Below, piece after piece: positions 16,868 through 25,395 of a stretch of DNA of 43,203 nt. Position 1 is the first letter of the stretch; every line of letters starts with the position of its first letter. Origin of the DNA: Bacteroidales bacterium (lineage in GTDB: Bacteria; Planctomycetota; Planctomycetia; Gemmatales; Gemmataceae); assembly GCA_026931725.1 (NCBI GenBank), contig JAIXLE010000203.1, positions 1 through 43,203 on the forward strand. The letters are read 5' to 3'. The notes beneath the pieces are model-generated. The model did no database searches. It was not told the origin of the DNA and was given only the letters and a program-made list of their open reading frames with translations. A program made the position numbers and the translations under genes.

Positions 16868-16886
16868 CCGACCGGAACCCGGTCGG
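16868..16886 (-). terminator. Short hairpin downstream of the DUF11 gene
   Basis: CCGACCGG (16868-16875) and CCGGTCGG (16879-16886) form a perfect 8-bp stem with a 3-base loop, 54 bases past the stop of the minus-strand DUF11 gene. No U-tract is seen. It is the only structured element I see in the 276-bp gap between that gene and the GNAT start. Confidence 0.4.
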
Positions 16887-16940
16887 CCCCCATTTGCACC
16901 ATCACCAACGTCGAACATCCGATTGTTTCTGCGTGCCACA

Positions 16941-19088
16941 TTACGGCTGACCGATAAAACTGGTGCTTTCTTCCTTCACAACAGGTGTGCGAATCTGATC
17001 GCAACTCACACGTGCGCGGAATCGGCTATCACCGGCTCGACTGGCCCGCACGCGCAGCCGATAGACTACCTCCGCCTTGACGGCAAGATCAGTTATGGGG
17101 TCAAATACGATCTGCGTGCCGGACACACGCCCGGTTGTTGGGCCTTCCGCGCCGACGGCTGTGGTGCCATCCGTTAATTCCACGGCCAATTGCACACCCG
17201 TGCAGGGGCCGGTTCCCTGATTCATGACGCGGACTTCATACACGGCTTCCTGCCCCACAAGGACCGGGTCTTCCAGGTCAATCACTTGGAACCGTAGCGC
17301 GGGCACCCCTTCGGATTTCAGCGGAGCATCCACGCGTGCTTCGAGCGGTTTCCCGGTTGTAGTCGGACGGTGTCCCGCCGTGACGACCCCCGCGCCCGCG
17401 GGGGTCGGCGGTTCGCTCCCCACGGTCTGCGCGAGTATCCGCATGGTGCCGTTTGATGGGCCAGCAGCTTTTAGCTTCAAGGTCAGAATGCGGGAGCTTC
17501 CGGCAGTCAGAGCGGGTAATCGCCAACCCACGGTACGGCTGCCTGGATCGAACGCCCCGGCATCTGAGGTTTCGATAAACTCGAATCCTTCCGGCACCGC
17601 CGCCCAGACGTTCACCGGATCGGTGGCCGCGCTACCGGGGTTACTGAGTTCGATCTGGAACGTCGGCTGCGCGTTGACGAGGCACTTTTCCGGGCCGGTC
17701 TGCTTGACCACGAGAAGCGGTTCGACCAAGGTGACGGCAGCCTGAGCGTTTTCTGGTGCGTTGCCATCCGCGGTGGTACTCAGAACGCAGGTGGCGGCTC
17801 CTGAAGCGACGGCGGTCGCTTCCAGTGTCAGAGTCTTCGTCTCCCCTGCGGGTAAGTCCGTAAGTTCGGCTTCGATGATCTGCCCGGCAGGATGGTTCAA
17901 ACCTTCGCCGAACCGGGCACGCAGCGTGACTTTCGCGGCTGGGCCGGTGCCGCTGTTGGTGAGTGTGATTTTGAAGGGCACTTTTTCGCCGACTCGGACG
18001 ATTTCCGGCGCGGTCATCACCGCAGTCACACGCGGACGCGTCACCGTCATCCGGGATTCCACAGCAGTGGCAAAGGATACGGTAGCCCGGCTGCGGATGT
18101 CGCCTTCTTCACCAGGTTTGAGGGAGACTTTGAACCGTCGTTCTGCCCCGGCTTCCAGCGTGTCGACGTTCCAACCCAAGCGATTCGCGGATGTCTCGGC
18201 GGCCGGTTCCGTGCTGACCAGAGTGGCCTTCGCGGGCACGGCATCCTCGATCCGTAGATGCGATACCCGGTTTGTGCCGCCATTGCGGACCACGAGTTCA
18301 TAGGTAAAGGTCTGACCCACACTGATGGACGGTGGCGCGATAATTTCAATGGTCACGGCGGGTGTCTGCCGAGCTGGCAGCGGTTCCGCATGCAGCGGAG
18401 TTCCCGTGATCGGCGTTCCGGCTTGGGGTGCCACAGGCACCATCGCGGTTGAACGTGTCGGCAACGTAGGTAGCGCGGGCAACGGAGTTTGCACCGTCGG
18501 CGCAGTCGGAGTCGGGGATGCCGCCACGGCAGGGCCACTGGGCAAGCTCGGAATGACACTCGGAGCAGTCAAACTGGGGAGCGGGGAGAATGCCTGTGGG
18601 CCGGAGCGTGTCGGGGTCGAAACAGTTGGTGCCGCAATCGGACGAGTCGCGGTGGACTCCACCGTAACTTGTGGCGGTGCCACCTGGGGGAGGTTGACTT
18701 GCGGTCGAGTGACTTGTGGTGGAGTCAGGTGTGGCGGGGTTGCGCTGGGAAGACTCGGAGCGGGTGGCGTGTTTGTCGCTCCTGGCCCTGGGAACGGGTG
18801 AGCCGGTTCGGGGTCGAATCCGCCCGCCGTGATCACCCCACTTGGTCCCGCGATGACAGGTTGCGTCAACTTCGGTACAGTCCCACCTGCACGCGGTCGA
18901 TCAGTCGGAGCACGATAAGTGGGATGAAAAGAAGGATTCGCCAGGACCGCCGGGTTAGCGTTCGGCCCATGAACATTCGGAAAGAAGCGGGGTTCGCTGC
19001 CCGGTTCCTGCCCGCGAACAGCCAGAACCGCAGTCGCCGCGACGACACCGGCTGTCGGCAGAAGCCAAATTTTGATGCGCGATGGCAC
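16941..19088 (-). CDS. Large exported DUF11-repeat (conserved repeat domain) protein
   Basis: A 715-residue protein. The GTG start at 19088 is chosen because AAGGGGGA lies just upstream and a signal peptide follows directly (PSRIKIWLLPTAGVVAATAV, ending LAVRGQEP). Residues about 40-240 are Pro/Thr/Ala-rich (PPHLTPPQVTRPQVNLPQVA). Then come at least four Ig-like modules of the DUF11/TIGR01451 type, starting near 246 (ISVGQTFTYELVVRNGGTNR), 356 (VRVGEKVPFKITLTNSGTGP), 453 (LVNAQPTFQIELSNPGSAAT) and 600 (VLVGQEAVYEVRVMNQGTGP). Such proteins are surface or periplasmic, often adhesive or structural. The frame extends upstream to 19184, but that extension lacks family features. It is abundant and variable in planctomycetes; no specific partner is evident. 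Confidence 0.85.
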   Translation of the reverse strand: MPSRIKIWLLPTAGVVAATAVLAVRGQEPGSEPRFFPNVHGPNANPAVLANPSFHPTYRAPTDRPRAGGTVPKLTQPVIAGPSGVITAGGFDPEPAHPFPGPGATNTPPAPSLPSATPPHLTPPQVTRPQVNLPQVAPPQVTVESTATRPIAAPTVSTPTRSGPQAFSPLPSLTAPSVIPSLPSGPAVAASPTPTAPTVQTPLPALPTLPTRSTAMVPVAPQAGTPITGTPLHAEPLPARQTPAVTIEIIAPPSISVGQTFTYELVVRNGGTNRVSHLRIEDAVPAKATLVSTEPAAETSANRLGWNVDTLEAGAERRFKVSLKPGEEGDIRSRATVSFATAVESRMTVTRPRVTAVMTAPEIVRVGEKVPFKITLTNSGTGPAAKVTLRARFGEGLNHPAGQIIEAELTDLPAGETKTLTLEATAVASGAATCVLSTTADGNAPENAQAAVTLVEPLLVVKQTGPEKCLVNAQPTFQIELSNPGSAATDPVNVWAAVPEGFEFIETSDAGAFDPGSRTVGWRLPALTAGSSRILTLKLKAAGPSNGTMRILAQTVGSEPPTPAGAGVVTAGHRPTTTGKPLEARVDAPLKSEGVPALRFQVIDLEDPVLVGQEAVYEVRVMNQGTGPCTGVQLAVELTDGTTAVGAEGPTTGRVSGTQIVFDPITDLAVKAEVVYRLRVRASRAGDSRFRARVSCDQIRTPVVKEESTSFIGQP

Positions 19089-19147
19089 GGCTCGTTCCCC
19101 CTTACGAGACACCCGAAATATCGAATCCGGGCCTATGTACCTGAGCC

Positions 19148-19179
19148 CGGTACGGCCCACCCCCAACCGGGCCGTACCG
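19148..19179 (-). terminator. Hairpin between the MazG-like and DUF11 genes
   Basis: CGGTACGGCCC (19148-19158) and GGGCCGTACCG (19169-19179) form a perfect 11-bp stem with a 10-base loop. It lies 77 bases after the MazG-like stop and 60 bases before the DUF11 GTG on the minus strand. It could be a terminator without U-tract or a structured leader of the DUF11 gene. Confidence 0.45.
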
Positions 19180-19255
19180 AGCAACCGCCGCCAGGCGGTT
19201 TCGATGTCCCTTCATAGCTCCGGGAATCGCACCCGTGAGCCGGCCGTCATTTCCC

Positions 19256-19606
19256 TTAACATTCCTCCGGCGGGCGTGCCGGGGCCGGATACTTGACCGC
19301 GTTCTTGACCATTTTGGCGCGAACGGCTTCGGTCAAGTCGATGCCTGTATGCTCGCTCAACAAGAAGATAATATTGGCCACATCCGCTAATTCATCCGCG
19401 ATGGCGGTGCGTTTCGCCAAGTCTGCCGTAGCGGTGCGGGACTCATCCGCCGTCAGCCAGCGGAACTCGGCACACAGTTCCCCGACTTCGCTGGCCAGCG
19501 CCATCACGAGGTTTTTGGGGCTGTGGTACGGATTCCAACCGCGAGCCTCGGCAAATTGCCGAATCTCTGCTTTCAACGTGGCAACGGTCGTGGTCGCATC
19601 CGACAT
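19256..19606 (-). CDS. MazG-like nucleotide pyrophosphohydrolase
   Basis: A 116-residue single-domain protein of the all-alpha NTP pyrophosphatase superfamily (dCTPP1/RS21-C6-like), which cleaves dNTPs to monophosphate and pyrophosphate, often in pool sanitation. Seen are the WNPYHSPKNLVMALASEVGELCAEF helix with the EVGEL metal-binding pair (E, E) and the second helix DELADVANIIFLL with its E and D ligands. The length is typical for this subfamily. It is transcribed away from the gene at 19889, with a 282-bp spacer. Confidence 0.9.
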   Translation of the reverse strand: MSDATTTVATLKAEIRQFAEARGWNPYHSPKNLVMALASEVGELCAEFRWLTADESRTATADLAKRTAIADELADVANIIFLLSEHTGIDLTEAVRAKMVKNAVKYPAPARPPEEC

Positions 19607-19811
19607 TATGATTCCAGGCTATGCGTGGTGTTCGGCTCCGACTGCCGTGTCTGTTTCCCCCAACTCGTCAGCCCGAGAGCGGGTGCCCTCATACCACGGT
19701 GAATCAGGGTGTCAACCGGAGATTGGACTTCGCGGAATCCCGATCGGAAGGCAGGGAAAAACGAGAGGAAGAAAATTTTTCCCACTTCTCCCCACACGTC
19801 TGGAATCATCG

Positions 19812-19840
19812 CGGACAGAGCCACAACCCCGATGTATGAT
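19812..19840 (+). promoter_or_regulatory. Candidate promoter for the exported protein at 19889
   Basis: CGGACA (19812-19817), a 17-base spacer and TATGAT (19835-19840, five of six matches to the -10 consensus) are followed by a leader of about 42 bases to the ATG. The spacing and position are good; the -35 is moderate. Confidence 0.45.
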
Positions 19841-19888
19841 GCCGTGGCAGGCTGGCATTCCCCATTCCCCGTGTTCTCGGAGTTGGAC

Positions 19889-21571
19889 ATGAAGTTGCGA
19901 TTCCTGGCCGCATCGGTGCTGGTGCTGAGCATCATCGCCCCGGCCTTGGCCCAAACCTCGGCGGGCAAACCGCTCGTCACCGCACAGACTCAACCGCTCG
20001 GGAAGATCCTCGACGATGTCAAGTCCATCGTGCGACTGATTGATGGCGAAAAAGCAGTTCAGAAATTCAATGAGGGAATTCGAGAAGCCCTCGGCGAAAA
20101 AGGGTTCACCGGCCTGGACTTAAACCGCCGGATCGTGGGTTACGGCGACTTGAACAGCGAAGAACCGGAGAAATCCAGCGGCTTCGTGGTCATCCCCGTG
20201 ACGAGCGCCGCCGAGTTCCAAGATCTCCTCGCTCGCATGAGCCAAGATGACGAGAAAGGGGTGACTCTGACTCCCGTTGACGGGAATCCCGGATTGTACA
20301 GCGTCAAAAGCAAGAACGACGACGATAATGAAGTTTCGGTGCGCTTGCGGTTCCACGACCGTGCCGCGTATTTCGGCTTCAATGTCGCTGATGGTGATAT
20401 GGCCGCGAAGAAGTTGCTCCCCGCCGCCGCCATGATTCGGCCGACGGACAACTCCGTCTTTTCTTACGAAACGCATTTCAACCGTTACCCCGCAGGCACG
20501 AAGAAACAAGCCTTGGGTGAATTGCAGAAACTCAGCGCGATGGCCGATGGCCTGCCGCTGCCTCCGGGAGCCAAGAAAGCCATTGGGGAACTGCTCTCCA
20601 TGTCGAAGCGGATGACCACAACGCTCATGGATGATGGGGATGTGGCCGCCTACCGTCTCCGGTACGATCCGCAGACGACGGAAATTGCCTGGGAAACAGC
20701 CATCATTCCGCGAGCGGGCACCAAACTGGCTGCCACCATCGCCGCACGCAAGCCCACCATGAATCGGTTCGCCGGGTTGATCGGCAAGGAAACCACGGGC
20801 GGACTCCTCCTGCAACTGCCGCTGTTCGCTCCCGAAATCCGCAACGCCGTGGAAGCCGGGTTAGACCAGGGCGTGCAACTCCTGGGGGAGAGCATCCCTG
20901 AGGAATTCCAGCCACTCGTGGAAGAAGCCCGCGCCGGGTTGGTACGCACAGTCCAGACGGGCCAGTTCGACATTGTCGCCGCTGTGGACGGCCCGGATGC
21001 GAAATATCATTTTGGTGTCGCGCTCGCCGTCGCGTTCGAGGATGCCACGAAACTGGAGAAGCAACTCAATAACCTGTACGAGAAATTCAAAGGTGACCGC
21101 CCGGAATTGCTTTTCCTCAAGCTCGACGTGGCCAAGGTGGCAGGTGTCAACATTCATGAAGCCCCGCTGGGTGCCTTCTTGCCGGACGATGGGAAAGCGA
21201 TTTTCGGCAAGAACTCGTCGGCATACATCGCCTTCGGGCCACATGGCATCTATCTCACATTTGGACCCAAGGCACTCGACACCATCAAAGCAGCCGTGCA
21301 ACTCCAACCCGCTCCGGCGAAGGCGTTCGATCTGGTGATGAACCCCGCTCGTCTGCAAAAACTCATCATCGCCAGTGACCCGGATGGGGAAGCCCAAGCC
21401 GCTGTGGATGCCTTGGAAAAACGGGACGAACTGTTCTCCGTGCTGTTCGCGGCCGTGGAGGGCGGGGCGGAATTACGGGTGCGGTTCGGTGTCAGCGTGA
21501 AGATGTTCTCCAAGCCCCTTGTCAAACTCGGTGAATCCGGCAACGCCGAAAGTCCAGGGATCAAAGAATAA
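19889..21571 (+). CDS. Exported protein of unknown function (planctomycete-type)
   Basis: A 560-residue protein with a clear signal peptide (MKLRFLAASVLVLSIIAPALA-Q). The mature part alternates amphipathic helices and beta strands without any named motif that I recognise. Segments such as SSGFVVIPVTSAAEFQDLLA, AAYFGFNVADGDMAAKKLLP and SSAYIAFGPHGIYLTFGPKA suggest two similar alpha/beta halves. ATG 19889 is chosen because CGGAG lies 8 bases upstream and the signal peptide begins there; the frame is open further upstream but without exported-protein features. It is monocistronic, facing the sigma-factor gene tail to tail. Confidence 0.75.
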   Translation: MKLRFLAASVLVLSIIAPALAQTSAGKPLVTAQTQPLGKILDDVKSIVRLIDGEKAVQKFNEGIREALGEKGFTGLDLNRRIVGYGDLNSEEPEKSSGFVVIPVTSAAEFQDLLARMSQDDEKGVTLTPVDGNPGLYSVKSKNDDDNEVSVRLRFHDRAAYFGFNVADGDMAAKKLLPAAAMIRPTDNSVFSYETHFNRYPAGTKKQALGELQKLSAMADGLPLPPGAKKAIGELLSMSKRMTTTLMDDGDVAAYRLRYDPQTTEIAWETAIIPRAGTKLAATIAARKPTMNRFAGLIGKETTGGLLLQLPLFAPEIRNAVEAGLDQGVQLLGESIPEEFQPLVEEARAGLVRTVQTGQFDIVAAVDGPDAKYHFGVALAVAFEDATKLEKQLNNLYEKFKGDRPELLFLKLDVAKVAGVNIHEAPLGAFLPDDGKAIFGKNSSAYIAFGPHGIYLTFGPKALDTIKAAVQLQPAPAKAFDLVMNPARLQKLIIASDPDGEAQAAVDALEKRDELFSVLFAAVEGGAELRVRFGVSVKMFSKPLVKLGESGNAESPGIKE

Positions 21572-21590
21572 CGATTGCCAGAATGAAAAA

Positions 21591-21625
21591 CGCATCGGCG
21601 ACTCGCGGGGTGAGTCGCCGATGCG
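21591..21625 (-). terminator. Strong intrinsic terminator of the sigma-factor gene (possibly bidirectional)
   Basis: CGCATCGGCGACTC (21591-21604) and GAGTCGCCGATGCG (21612-21625) form a perfect 14-bp stem with a 7-base loop. On the minus strand TTTTT follows directly, making a textbook intrinsic terminator 41 bases past the sigma-factor stop. For the convergent plus-strand gene the same stem lies 19 bases past the stop but lacks a U-tract. A second stem (GCATCTG/CAGATGC, 21634-21659) lies between it and the sigma-factor stop. Confidence 0.85.
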
Positions 21626-21666
21626 AGAAGAATGCATCTGTCCGAGAACGAGCAGATGCGGAAAAA

Positions 21667-23340
21667 TCAGAATAACTCGCCGCCGTCCTCTTCCAGAGCC
21701 CGTTCGCGGAGTTGTTTCATACCGCGGACGTTAATTTGTCGGACCCGCTCCTTCGTAATCCCGAAGTGCTGGCCGATCTGCTCCAGAGTCATTTCCTCGT
21801 TCCCGTTCAGCCCGATCCGCATGCGGATCACATCACGGGTCCGGGGGTCGAGGTATTCGAGCAAACGGTTCACCCGCGATTTGGCGGCATCCGCCGTGGC
21901 CAAGACTTCCTGTTCGTCGGTGCGGATGTCCGCCTTCGACTCAAACAGGTCTTCGTGGCCGGTGACATAACGCGCCCGGCGGGTGTTTTCGCCAGGGATG
22001 CTCCGGGCGAAGTTCTTCATGATCGCCCAAGTGGCGTAGGTGCTGAACTTATTCCCCCGACCGTAGTCGAATTTCTCAACGGCCCGCATCAGGGAGATGT
22101 TCGCGTCCGATTTCAGTTCATCCAGGCTCTGCCCCGGTTGCAGATGTTTCGTGGCCAAGTTGTGAACGAGGCGTTGGTTGCACTCGATCAGCAGATCTCG
22201 GACATACTGAATCCGCGAACGATAGTCTTCAATCTCGCGCAGTTCCTGGACCCGTGCCCGCATCGGATCGAGTTCCTGCTGGCGCTGGTTGAGCCGGTGC
22301 TTGAGGTAATTCATCTTGCGGAACAAGTGCGCTTCCTGTTCCCGGCTCAACAGAGGACGCTCGTACAGGTGAGCCATGTGGGCCTCGACATCCTTGGGTG
22401 GCCGCATCGCTTTGACTTTACCGAAGAATTCCTCTTCCAGAGGCATCGGCCCAACGAATTCGGCTTCACGGGTCGGATCGTCGAACTCGGCGTTGTAGAT
22501 GTAATCCACAGGCTCGCTCGTGATCCGTTCCGCACGCACCTCGTTGATGACGCGATACATGCTGGAACGTGTCCGTCCAAACCGTTTTGCGATTAAGTCC
22601 ACGGGTTGGCCCTCCTGGAAGTCAGAATAAATCATCGTTTTGCTCGCCGCGTCCAACGGGCGGGCGGAATGATCCGGGAACACCGCGGATTCGGGGTGTG
22701 CCCGGTCGAAATTTTTAATCGTGTACCGCACGGCTTCCGCACTGCGGCCCAGTTCATCCGCGATCTTGCGGCTAATGTCCGTCAAAGAGCCACCCTGCGC
22801 CGCGAAGTTGCGAGCCGACAGGATGATGCGGTCCTTTTCGGTGTCCGTCAGATGGCTGAATCGCGCTCCGCGTTCCACCTGATCCCGGTGCTTCGCCGCG
22901 AACGCCGCCACGGCGGATTGCGGGAAGCCCAGTTGTTTCCGGCCGTTCCGCAGGACATGGCGAGCGGTCAGGCCCAGTACCCACCAACGGTTGACGGTCT
23001 TGGTGGAGACGTTGAACTGTTTGCTGACTTCTTCGAGCGTCAGCATCGGTTCCGCCGCCAGTTCGATGGGCAACGGTGGCAACGATCGTTCGACCAATTT
23101 CACGAACAGCGCCAGATCGTGTTTCAGGTCCGAGCCCGCTAACATGAGTCCGGTATGGGTTTCCGGGCGGAAGTCGGTCAGGCGGAAGCAGATATACTGG
23201 TACGGATAAACCCGATCCGCTTCGATCTCTGCAAATAATGTTTCCGCCTTGCTAACCTGTTCCTGCAGGCGTGCGTGCGGCGTAAACCGAACTTGTTGGT
23301 TTGTCAGTTCTTTCATCACGGAGATTTTGAATTCCGACAT
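21667..23340 (-). CDS. Sigma-70 family RNA polymerase sigma factor with N-terminal HTH modules
   Basis: A 557-residue protein. The C-terminal half is a sigma factor: region 1.2-like LLSREQEAHLFRKMNYLKHR near 330-350, region 2 at about 380-440 (NQRLVHNLATKHL, SLMRAVEKFDYGRGNKFSTY, ATWAIMKNFARS) and region 4 at about 495-550 (LDPRTRDVIRMRIGL, MTLEQIGQHFGITKERVRQI). Only about 50 residues separate regions 2 and 4, and I see no region 3. The N-terminal 280 residues carry three helix-turn-helix-like modules: LEEVSKQFNVSTKTVNRWW (about 100-130, excisionase/MerR-like), LTDISRKIADELGRSAEAVR (165-205) and PVDLIAKRFGRTRSSMYRVI (240-265). The start at 23340 has AAAGGAGGT at ideal spacing; the upstream extension to 23457 is unlikely. 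It is probably an alternative, planctomycete-type sigma factor. Confidence 0.9.
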   Translation of the reverse strand: MSEFKISVMKELTNQQVRFTPHARLQEQVSKAETLFAEIEADRVYPYQYICFRLTDFRPETHTGLMLAGSDLKHDLALFVKLVERSLPPLPIELAAEPMLTLEEVSKQFNVSTKTVNRWWVLGLTARHVLRNGRKQLGFPQSAVAAFAAKHRDQVERGARFSHLTDTEKDRIILSARNFAAQGGSLTDISRKIADELGRSAEAVRYTIKNFDRAHPESAVFPDHSARPLDAASKTMIYSDFQEGQPVDLIAKRFGRTRSSMYRVINEVRAERITSEPVDYIYNAEFDDPTREAEFVGPMPLEEEFFGKVKAMRPPKDVEAHMAHLYERPLLSREQEAHLFRKMNYLKHRLNQRQQELDPMRARVQELREIEDYRSRIQYVRDLLIECNQRLVHNLATKHLQPGQSLDELKSDANISLMRAVEKFDYGRGNKFSTYATWAIMKNFARSIPGENTRRARYVTGHEDLFESKADIRTDEQEVLATADAAKSRVNRLLEYLDPRTRDVIRMRIGLNGNEEMTLEQIGQHFGITKERVRQINVRGMKQLRERALEEDGGELF

Positions 23341-24044
23341 CGCACACCTCCTTTCGGCCGATCGGCCCTCGCCTCGTTGGGCGGTATGGGGTTGGGGTTG
23401 TTCCACATTTTCCCAAAACGGGTATGTGGTAAACATTTCCAACCCGTTGCGTTGCATTCCATCAGAGAGTACCGGACCTCAGAAAGTTTCTTACAAAAAT
23501 TGCAAAAACTCTCTTGATTTCGCGGCTTGCCATGCCTATTACTGTTCGCGCAGCTGCCGTCATTTACCGAGACAGACACGCGGCAGGGATTTGTGGTTCT
23601 CGATGAAAAATTTCGCTGGTACTTCCATCCCCCTGATGCGGAGGAGGAATCGCGATAAGCATGTTTCTCTTGAGCAGGTATCATGCCAATTCTCCACTGA
23701 TTCCCGGCATTCCACCGTTACTTCCTGTAAACCCTTGGCAAAAAAGAGTTTGCGTTGTATTCAGATCAATAAACTTGTCGCAAACCGTTCATCCGCGTGT
23801 GTCTGTTTTCGTGCCGGTGGTCGGATTTACAGGCATTCCGTTCAATTTTGCCACGGGGTCGCTTGCAGTTCTTTCAAAGATCCGCAACCCCAATTTTCTC
23901 CCTAACCTTCCTGACCCCGGTAACTTGTACGATTCACCAGAAGAACACAAAATCGACTCAAGTTTGCGCCTGCGGATGCCGAAAGGTCGGCTAAAATTGG
24001 TCTGTCACTTGACCTTCCGTTTGGCTCTCTGAGAACAGTACGTC
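23341..24044. other. Long intergenic region between divergent sigma-factor and exported-protein genes
   Basis: About 700 bp without a convincing gene, visibly more A/T-rich than its surroundings. It contains the sigma-factor ribosome-binding site at the left edge and a palindromic GGCCGATCGGCC at 23357-23368. One possible plus-strand promoter, TTGATT (23514-23519), 17-base spacer, TATTAC (23537-23542), points towards the gene at 24045 but lies 500 bp away from it. Short open frames on both strands have no recognisable protein features. It must hold the promoters of both flanking genes, and could hold a small RNA or a long leader; neither is demonstrated. Confidence 0.5.
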
Positions 24045-25370
24045 ATGGGAATCCGAACAGTTCCCGCCTCTCTTTTGGTTCTCATCTTTGGTTCCGCATT
24101 CGGATATTCCCTGGAACCGGAACCGATGCGGTTGCGCGAACGGTTCGATCCTCCGAATACCTACCGTGTGACGCTCCAGGTCGACATTCTGGGGGAACTC
24201 ACCATCCCAGCCACAAAGGAAAAACCGGCACAGACTCTCGGTGTCGTCGGCAGTAGTCGACTCCAATATGACGAGCGAGTGCTACCGTCGGATGGCACGA
24301 CGGGCCGCACCGCCCGTGTCTACCGGGAAGTGGCCATTCGGCGGACGGTGGCCGGGAAGGATCAGGAAGCCGACATTCGCCCCAGTGTCCGGCGGATGAT
24401 CGTTCTCCGCTCCGCGGCGGGAAAAAAGGCACCGTTTTCCCCAGATGGGCCGCTAACCTGGGGGGAAATTGATGTCGTCCGCACCGACATTTTTTCCCCG
24501 GCGCTGGTGAGTGGCTTGCTACCCCCGACTCCGGTTCGCCCAGGGGATTCCTGGGTCGTGGCGACTCCGGCGGTGGCGGAACTCACGGACTTGGACCCGG
24601 TTTCCGCGGGTGAACTCCGTGCCCGTTTTCTCTCGACGATTGTGTTGAACGGTCGGAGTTATGCCAAACTGGCGATCTCAGGGAGTGTGACAGGACTGGG
24701 ACAGGATGGCACGGGCCGACACAAACTCGACGGCATCGGGTATTTCGATCTCGATTTTGAACGACTGACCTATCTCAACCTCAAGGGAACGCACGAACTA
24801 CTCGGGCCGGATGGCCAGGTGCAAGGACATATCGCTGGCAAATTCGTACTGACACGCGAGGGGGAAGCCCACATTGCCGAACTCGCCGATACCCTGTTGC
24901 GAGAACGGGATTGGACCCCTGGCCCCGAAAATACCCTGCTGCTGTACGAAAATGCGGAACTGGGCATTCGTTTCTTGTATCCGCGTCGCTGGCGAGTCGG
25001 GGCCGTACGGGGGCAGCAACTCACCATTGAGGAGTCCCGCGGCGGGGGCATCCTGCTGACGCTGGAACCGGCCGACAAACTCCCCACCGCCGAGCAACTC
25101 CTGGCGGAAACCCGTGCGTATCTCCGCTCGCAGAAATGGACCGTCACCGCCGTGGACCCACCGCGTCCGTGGACCGATCGCGTATCCCGGTTTGCCCTGA
25201 ATGCGGATACGGAGAATAAACCGGTTCGGATGGAATATGCCGTCTGGACCGGAGACGGTGGAGGAATTGTCGTGGCGGCGCGATTACCGTGGGCCGAACG
25301 GGAAGAACTCCAGGCCGATGTCGACCGCATTCTCAAGTCGCTCTCCCGCTCGGGACCGATGAAGAAGTAA
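24045..25370 (+). CDS. Exported protein of unknown function
   Basis: A 441-residue protein with a signal peptide (MGIRTVPASLLVLIFGSAFG). Residues about 30-260 are beta-rich (YRVTLQVDILGELTIPA; GDSWVVATPAVAELTDLDPV; KLDGIGYFDLDFERLTYLNL). Residues about 300-435 look like a second alpha/beta domain of the PsbP/DUF1795 flavour (ELGIRFLYPRRWRVGAVRGQ, LTIEESRGGGILLTL, and REELQADVDRILKSL at the end). I do not recognise a named family for the first domain. The start ATG 24045 has only a weak ribosome-binding site. It ends 25 bases before the glycogen synthase start, so the two may be co-transcribed. Confidence 0.75.
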   Translation: MGIRTVPASLLVLIFGSAFGYSLEPEPMRLRERFDPPNTYRVTLQVDILGELTIPATKEKPAQTLGVVGSSRLQYDERVLPSDGTTGRTARVYREVAIRRTVAGKDQEADIRPSVRRMIVLRSAAGKKAPFSPDGPLTWGEIDVVRTDIFSPALVSGLLPPTPVRPGDSWVVATPAVAELTDLDPVSAGELRARFLSTIVLNGRSYAKLAISGSVTGLGQDGTGRHKLDGIGYFDLDFERLTYLNLKGTHELLGPDGQVQGHIAGKFVLTREGEAHIAELADTLLRERDWTPGPENTLLLYENAELGIRFLYPRRWRVGAVRGQQLTIEESRGGGILLTLEPADKLPTAEQLLAETRAYLRSQKWTVTAVDPPRPWTDRVSRFALNADTENKPVRMEYAVWTGDGGGIVVAARLPWAEREELQADVDRILKSLSRSGPMKK

Positions 25371-25395
25371 ACTGATGAGTGTAGGAGGGCGTACC

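Noticed and set aside
16410..17177. A 255-codon plus-strand open frame spanning the GNAT and DUF11 gene ends
   Set aside because: It overlaps two well-supported minus-strand genes and its translation has no recognisable features.
23661..24032. A 123-codon plus-strand open frame in the large intergenic region, with GGAGGAGGAA upstream
   Set aside because: The spacing to the ATG is about 11 bases, the composition is unlike neighbouring genes and no motif is visible; I keep it only as part of the intergenic description.
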